Shown: positions 59,064 to 64,000 of the stretch, piece by piece
How positions within the stretch are numbered: position 1 is the first letter of the stretch
Layout of the letters: the number at the start of each line of letters is the position of its first letter
NCBI GenBank assembly: GCA_031772625.1
Contig: CM062818.1
Span: 213,893,742 to 213,957,741, forward strand
Source: Pinus tabuliformis
Lineage: Eukaryota > Streptophyta > Pinopsida > Pinales > Pinaceae
Length of the DNA: 64,000 bases
Reading direction: 5' to 3'
Position numbers and translations under genes: made by a program
The notes under the pieces: model-generated
Seen by the model: the letters and a program-made list of their open reading frames with translations, nothing else
Database searches by the model: none
Told to the model about the DNA's origin: nothing

Positions 59064-59170
59064 ATATGCACAGCTCGATATACAGGTATTAGTCCCTGAG
59101 GAGGAAGAGGAACTCCTGTTCTAGGATTTCTCCGCTTAATATCGTATTGGATGCCCAGTAAGCATTGTTT

Positions 59171-59241
59171 GGGGCGATTCATAGTAGATGGGGCGATTTT
59201 GAGATTCGCCGAGTGGTGGGGCGATTCTCAGAATCGCCCCA
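59171..59241. repeat. GGGGCGATT motif cluster with a perfect hairpin
   Basis: GGGGCGATT occurs at 59171, 59190 and 59218. The third is part of a perfect palindrome, TGGGGCGATTCT then C then AGAATCGCCCCA (59217-59241, 12-bp arms, 1-base centre). It is unusually GC-rich for this area. No Helitron CTRR end follows. Confidence 0.85.
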
Positions 59242-60001
59242 TGTGCGCATGACATATAACTCCACATTACTTTGCTATATATTCGTCTTACGTGGTTGAT
59301 AGGGAAGGATTCTTCTAAGAATGTGCCATTATCCATACAATTTTTAAATGGATTTCTTTTAAATCCTTTTTTTTCAGAAATGGATTTCTTTTAAATCCTA
59401 TAATAAAGATTTTTTTAATTTGATTACGAATCAAAAAAATGAGACTACACACGAATTTCCTTTAGGAAATAACATTAAATTTTAATCCTTTCACTCCTGA
59501 ATGACCTTCTATGGCATTTTGAAAATAACTCTAACTTTTAAAACATCTAATTCTTAAGTCAAATTCACTGTTAACGAATATGATGTGGGACAAATCATAT
59601 TTAATTCGAGGGAGAAAGATTTTGCATCCATCTATGAAATGTAATAGAGAAAGGTTAACACTACTCAAAAGAAATGTAAGAGAGAAAGTTCAACACTACT
59701 CCCAATATTGATTAAATGATCAACATAAAGTGTCACCATGAAAATGTAATGATATTGTGTACGGCTTCTTCAAGTGAACTCACTGAACACATTTCACATC
59801 ACATTGTGAGACAGATATTGAATATATGAAGCGAAGCAACATACCTCCCCGTTATATAATACTGAATTGTTGATTACATGCAGCTTTTTCTCTGAAAGGG
59901 AACTCTGCTATTCTCAATTTTCCCCATTTGATTTAGTACGTGCCTCGACCTCCTACCTCTTCGCCCAAAGACATTAAAGCTACTGCTACAGCAACAACAA
60001 C
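59242..60001. other. AT-rich stretch, nothing recognised
   Basis: Contains small duplicates (AATGGATTTCTTTTAAATCC twice near 59347 and 59380; GAGAAAGGTTAACACTACTC-like twice near 59650 and 59685). No coding evidence. Confidence 0.4.
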
Positions 60002-60043
60002 AAAAATTAGTTTAATATTCCGTCAATCATTTGCACAGAGCAG
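60002..60043 (+). repeat. 42-bp direct repeat, second copy
   Basis: Partner of 55082-55123 (40/42 identical), 4.92 kb apart, same orientation. Confidence 0.85.
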
Positions 60044-60056
60044 CATCAATGAAAAT

Positions 60057-61257
60057 CTTTTCTTAAAATGGTATTTGAAATAGTTATTCAAGAAAATTTC
60101 TAAACATTTCAGCCTTTCATGATAAAATGTTCATTTTTACATTCTCTTGTATGTTTGTTTTGATTAGGTCTATTGAATCAAATTGGTTTTCAATAGGTTT
60201 GTTTTGAGTATGTGAGGTTTCTAGTGTCTTATTAATTCAAGTGGAAGAGATCTTTCTTACATATCATTAGATTATGAAGTGACATTGGACATAATTAAGC
60301 TTTGGGCCATACCCTTTTAGAAACAACAACCCAAACTAAATGATTAGTTATTAGACCTTTTTATTTAGTCGATCTAAACTAGAAGATTATTAAAAAAATT
60401 CCTTTCATTGCTCCTCATAAACCAAGATAGATTGATTCATCCCTCCTTTTTAGTGTACAAAGAGGAGTGCTTGATTTTTACTCAAAAAGATGGGGTGTTG
60501 ATGTATTTATATATGGGTGCTTAGGTTTTTATATTAAAAATTTTCTCCAGTGCTTGATTTGTAGTCAAAGAGATGCGGTGATAATGTATCTAGATATGGG
60601 TGTTGAGTTTTTTATATTGAAATTTTCTCTTTGTTTCAATTAGAATTAGAAGGGTTTGTTCTTTTTGTTTTCCTTATAATAAAATATTGTTCTCAATTTA
60701 AATTGGATCATTTGTATTAATGTTTCTCTTCAATGTAAGTTTGAGGTGCAAGTTACTTATTTTATTTTTAGACTATGATATTTAACACATAGTGACCTAT
60801 GCTTAATAAACTAAAATTAGGAAGGTTTAATAACTTGCTTAGTTTTTTTTATGGTTTTGGTGTAGCTTTTTTGTAGAGAGACTAGAGATTTTTCCCCTAG
60901 GCAATAAAATTCTCTTGCATCTTTGAAATCTTATTTATTGGTTCTATGTGCTTGCATTACCATCTTTTCTTAAATGGTATTTGAAATAGTTATTCAAGAA
61001 AATTTCTAAACATTTCAGCCTTTCATGATAAAATGTTCATTTTTACATTCTCTTGTATGTTTGTTTTGATTAGGTCTATTGAATCAAATTGGTTTTCAAT
61101 AGGTTTGTTTTGAGTATCTGAGGTTTCTAGTGTTTTATTAATTCAAGTGGAAGAGATCTTTCTTACATATCATTAGATTATGAAGCGACATTGGACATAA
61201 TTAAGCTTTGGGTCATACCCTTTTAGAAACAACAACCTAAACTAAATGATTAGTTAT
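60057..61257 (+). repeat. ~295-bp direct repeat pair, nearly identical
   Basis: 60057-60352 and 60964-61257 share TGGTATTTGAAATAGTTATT through AAACTAAATGATTAGTTAT. By eye there are only about six differences, a much higher identity than any LTR pair here. Spacing is 907 bp. There are no TG...CA ends, so a recent tandem or unequal-crossover duplication fits better than LTRs. Confidence 0.88.
60467..60640 (+). repeat. 83-bp tandem duplication
   Basis: GTGCTTGATTT at 60467 and 60550 begins two worn units, each with CAAARAGATG, GATGTAT or AATGTAT, ATATGGGTG and a TTTTATATT...TTTTCTC end. Confidence 0.75.
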
Positions 61258-61449
61258 AAAGAATTAGAAATTTCACAAATACAATAAACCAATATTAAGT
61301 GTGATTTATGGCCTTAAATGAGTTTTGGAGGGTAAACTTTGAAATGCCACAAAACTGAAATTAGAGGTCAATAGAGTGTGTGAGGTCCAATTATTGGATA
61401 GAGTTCTTGAGAAAATGCTCCTACAACATTAGAGTTAAACATGAGGCAT

Positions 61450-61663
61450 CTCAGGTCAAGTGCGTAATGGTTAAGAACATGTGTTTCCTCCTAAGAGGTC
61501 ATAGGTTAAAAAACCAGAAGGGGTTAGAGTAGGTATGCCTTCGTAGACAATAATCAAATCGTTGCGTGGAGATGGGTCTCTTGTCCCACAAACAAGGGGG
61601 TTTCATACACCAATTTGGTGTATGGCTTGGCTATGACCTTAAAATTGGATAATAATAATAATT
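61450..61663 (+). mobile_element. SINE-like unit (tRNA-derived), candidate
   Basis: A box-like AAGTGCGTAATGGTTAA (61458-61474) is followed about 30 bp later by a B box-like GGTCATAGGTTAAAAAACC (61497-61515; consensus GGTTCRANNCC). The unit ends in ATTGGATAATAATAATAATT, an ATA-type tail. About 214 bp long, the usual size for plant SINEs. Flanking repeats were not found, so the edges are approximate. Confidence 0.55.
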
Positions 61664-61869
61664 AGGATATAGATTGTTTGAAATTCATAATCTATAAGGG
61701 TGAATGCATGGAGCTGGGTTACACCTTTTGGCAGGAGATGGCACGTTTGGGTGGAAAAAATGATTGCTCAATTGAGCCCTTTTTAAGCGCTCGATCAAGC
61801 CGTTTGAGCACTTAAACAATGTAACCCAATGTTATTTAGGAGCTCAATTTAGCCATGTCTTTGTGGTAG

Positions 61870-62372
61870 TCAAATGAAGGAGATTGGGTTTTGGATTTAT
61901 TTTTTGGCTCAGGTAAGTTTTATTATATGGAATTGAATTTCAATATGTTATTTATTAATTTATATGTCATTGTACTAATTTACTTCATTATTTCTTTTGT
62001 GCTTGATAATTAGGTACAACACTAGCATGTTGCCTTCAAAAAGGAATAAATTGCATTGCAATTGAAAAAGATCCAATACAGTGCAATTTCATTCAACAAA
62101 GAATTAATGCTCTTCAATTTCTTCCAGATGCAATGCAAGAAATTGGGTTGAAGAAAGGGGACTTTAGTGAATCACATGTGGCAAAAAAGGCAAAGGAACC
62201 CCAACCACCATTACATGGAATGTTTGGAAAGACATACATTGGGAGATTCGCAGACATCAAAGATCCATTAGAAGAGGAAAATGAGCAAAAGGAAGAAGAA
62301 AATATTGTGGAAGAAGACAATGATGAAACTCTAGAGGATGAAGAGTTTGGATTACGTGACATTGTTCATTAA
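61870..62372 (+). pseudogene. 3' exons of a protein with prokaryotic-type N4/N6 DNA methylase motif
   Basis: Exon 1 (to 61912) reads SNEGDWVLDLFFGS and is preceded in frame by a stop at 61867. A 101-bp GT/AG intron (61913-62013, phase 1) follows. Exon 2 continues TTLACCLQKGINCIAIEKDP, then CNFIQQRINALQFLPDAMQ, and ends with an acidic tail (EEENIVEEDNDETLEDEEFG) and DIVH before TAA (62370). GD-VLDLF-GSGTT...IAIEKD is the SAM-binding motif I of N4-cytosine/N6-adenine DNA methylases of the permuted class, where it lies near the C-terminus. Motif IV (DPPY/SPPY) was not seen upstream, so only the end is present. An AATAAA lies at about 62434. Confidence 0.65.
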
Positions 62373-63175
62373 ATTTAAGTTACGCTTGTAAATCAAGCTT
62401 TGCAATGTTTTGACTTTGACAATTTATGAGAAGAATAAACACTCAATTAAGATTGTTATGCATTCAATATTTGTAATATGTGATTTTCGCATTAATTTTT
62501 AAGTTAATCATTATTTTTTGAAAAAAAAAAAGTGATTATTATTATTTTTTTGACAGGAAATTCGTTAAAAAAAACTATTATTTAACCATTTTTAGTTAAA
62601 ATTTTCATATAAAAATTGTGATTTTGGCATGTCAATTCTAGCAAAAAATTATCAAAATGTGTAGTTTTTTAGTTATATTTATGTTAAAAATGGTTATTTT
62701 TATGTCCATTGTTAAAAAATATTGTTTTTTAGAAACAATTATTTCATGTGGATTGAAAAATTAATTAAGGATGTATAAATATGTAGAATATCGAAAATTC
62801 AAAATATCGACCTTCTAATTTGAAAATGTAAAATAATAAAAACCTCACTACAAAAAAAAAAAAATTAAAATAAAAAACAAGAAAATATGAAGAAAACGAC
62901 CACTTCAAAAATTATTAAATTTACAAAATAATTATTTACATTTCATACATTAGAAAATTTAAAGTCAAAAAATAGGTCTTTTAAAAAAAGGGTCTGATGC
63001 AGAATACCCACTTTTTAAAATCAGCATGAAAATCACTACAATTCTAAAACGTAATGTACATAAAAGAAATTAAAGTGCCAAAAACTATGCTCCAAAAAAA
63101 CATGTGTGTTCTGCATCACCCCTTTTCAAAATTAGGTCACTTTTTTGCTATCTCTACGAAACGGATAATAGTATC
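62373..63175. other. AT-rich right part of the 9-kb element
   Basis: 3' UTR-like DNA after the methylase-like frame, then A/T runs (62520-62570, 62850-62880). Nothing coding. It ends in the right inverted repeat. Confidence 0.4.
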
Positions 63176-63199
63176 AGTTCCCATTTCAAAGTTTACATT
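63176..63199 (-). repeat. Right terminal inverted repeat (24 bp)
   Basis: The minus strand from 63199 reads AATGTAAACTTTGAAATGGG then AACT, matching 54134-54157 with one C/T difference. Confidence 0.8.
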
Positions 63200-63208
63200 G
63201 TTTATGCA

Positions 63209-64000
63209 AGACCGGCTAGGAGAAAAGGGTGATTTTGGGCCAGGTTCCTTTGTTCCAAAGAGCGTGCCATTTGGGGTCTGGTTGCGAGTCAGGAGAGGCA
63301 GCCATGATCTTGTAGGCTTGTTTGAGTTTGGAGGTTCCTTTATGATTACTTCCCCACCGAAGGATATCCTCTTTATTTGATGTGAAGATTCTCCGCTGAT
63401 TTAGGTCTTGTAAAAGAGAGTTATATTCACATGGCGGTCTTGGGTGAGCCATTGCTCTTTTGATAGCCATTTTTGCCATGTAGTAGCCGCGTTTATATGT
63501 TGCCAGTAGTCTGCTACAATTACCAACCCTACTTCTTGCATGGCCCTTTTAAGAGTAGTCCAATTTGGGTGGTCCAGGGGGGGGGGGAGTTGCTGCCAAG
63601 AATCGTCCCAGAAGAGGGCAGTGTTGCCTTGGTGCACTTCCCAGAAGCTGTGCCTCTGAACAATATGTCAATTTTTCCATGCTTTGTTTGAGAGGGGGGA
63701 TCCTTGAGTGTTTCCAGTGAGCCTGATGAGGTCTTTGTCCTTGACTTGATTTGTGTACTTCGTGTTCCACAAAGTACCCCAGAGGGAACTAGGATTTTCC
63801 ACCCATATCCACCAAATTTTCGCTGCTACAGCCTTGCTTAGGATTTCAGGATCTCTTAGGCCCAGTAATCTCGCCAATTTTGGTTTACAAATGTCTATCC
63901 ACTTGAGGAGAGCCCACTTTGATTTCTTAGAAGCTCCATTCCAGAGGAAGGACCGCTGGATGTTTCAAATGGATTTATAAACAGCTTTAGGAGACGCTAG
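63209..64000 (-). pseudogene. LINE ORF2 middle part, continues beyond the window
   Basis: The minus strand reads SFLWNGASKKSKWALLKWID, LARLLGLRDPEILSKAVAAK, IWWIWVENPSSLWGTLWNTK, SFWEVHQGNTALFWDDSWQQ and ends KGTWPKITLFS-PVLHK at 63205. This is the region between RT and zf-RVT of plant L1-type LINEs (GLRDP...KIWW.W...LW...K). The next expected residues (HNRALTW) open the block at 54124. Several stops and frameshifts are present. A run of about 12 G lies near 63578. Confidence 0.9.

Larger units (their letters stand above)
54134..63199. mobile_element. 9.07-kb DNA-transposon-like element with captured gene fragments, inside the LINE
   Basis: Inverted ends: AATGTAAACTTTGAAACGGG at 54134 and, on the minus strand from 63199, AATGTAAACTTTGAAATGGG, both followed by AACT (24 bp, 23 identical). 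A weaker second block (TAGC plus an A-run) lies about 46-50 bp in on both sides. The LINE frame breaks at the same codon on both sides, so removing the unit restores the LINE. Contents: subterminal tandem repeat, ALDH2C-like exons (-), a SINE-like unit, and a methylase-like 3' gene end (+). No transposase was recognised, so it is a non-autonomous Pack-type candidate. Confidence 0.75.

Noticed and set aside
60057-61257. LTR pair of a small retrotransposon
   Set aside because: The repeats lack TG...CA ends, PBS or PPT, and the space between is only about 610 bp without coding content.
54128-63205. Twin-priming inversion within the LINE as the cause of the inverted 24-mers
   Set aside because: The two LINE halves are in the same orientation and rejoin at one codon, which fits insertion of a unit with inverted ends, not an inverted LINE 5' segment.
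1-64000. CRISPR array, bacterial operons or rRNA/tRNA genes
   Set aside because: No regularly spaced short repeats with unique spacers, no Shine-Dalgarno-linked gene strings, and no cloverleaf-forming tRNA gene were seen; all coding evidence is plant-type with introns or retroelement-type.

Overview
This window is nuclear DNA of a seed plant with a large, repeat-filled genome. Evidence is the AT-rich background, one ZIP metal-transporter gene with spliceosomal introns, ALDH2-like exons, and nested Ty3/gypsy, Ty1/copia, LINE and DNA-transposon sequence. Long Tat-type elements, old diverged LTR pairs and low gene density would suit a conifer-like genome, but the sequence alone does not prove it.

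Layout. 1-470 is AT-rich flank with a 126-bp tandem repeat. About 471-9037 is a decayed Ty3/gypsy chromovirus on the + strand (5' LTR truncated, PBS for tRNA-iMet, gag-PR-RT-RH-INT-chromodomain, PPT, 3' LTR 7145-9037). 9042-9810 is a ~294-bp tandem repeat. 12117-13337 (- strand) is the only host gene close to complete, a four-exon ZIP zinc/iron transporter with one apparent frameshift. 14950-19200 (copy A) is a multi-kb segment with LINE ORF1 remains and a copia-type LTR. It is duplicated as copy B, whose pieces lie at 26016-27193, 49475-51332 and 51794-52848. A 499-bp retrocopy with a 15-bp target duplication sits only in copy A; copy B keeps the empty site. 21130-25480 is a minus-strand copia element that keeps only its 3' LTR.

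The core is a nest. A copia element (27194-49474, minus strand, 255-bp LTRs, perfect AAACT duplication) sits in copy B. A 17-kb Tat-type gypsy element (27867-44876, plus strand) sits in the copia RNase H domain. That element has unusually long 4.55-kb LTRs, each holding a degenerate coding region of about 600 codons, and its second RNase H lies before the reverse transcriptase. Its protease is split by a 1.1-kb LTR-like insertion (34725-35835). A solo LTR (51333-51793, ATTTG duplication) also lies in copy B.

At the right end, a minus-strand LINE (52849 to beyond 64000) is split at one point of its ORF2 by a 9.07-kb DNA-transposon-like unit (54134-63199). This unit has 24-bp inverted ends (23/24 match). 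Inside it are intron-containing fragments of an ALDH2C-type aldehyde dehydrogenase, bracketed by a 23-bp direct repeat, and the 3' exons of a protein with a prokaryotic-type N4/N6 DNA-methylase motif. I read it as a gene-capturing (Pack-type) element. No intact transposase was seen.

Nothing here forms an operon or working pathway. Apart from the ZIP gene the content is layered mobile DNA and gene fragments, and the nesting gives relative ages.
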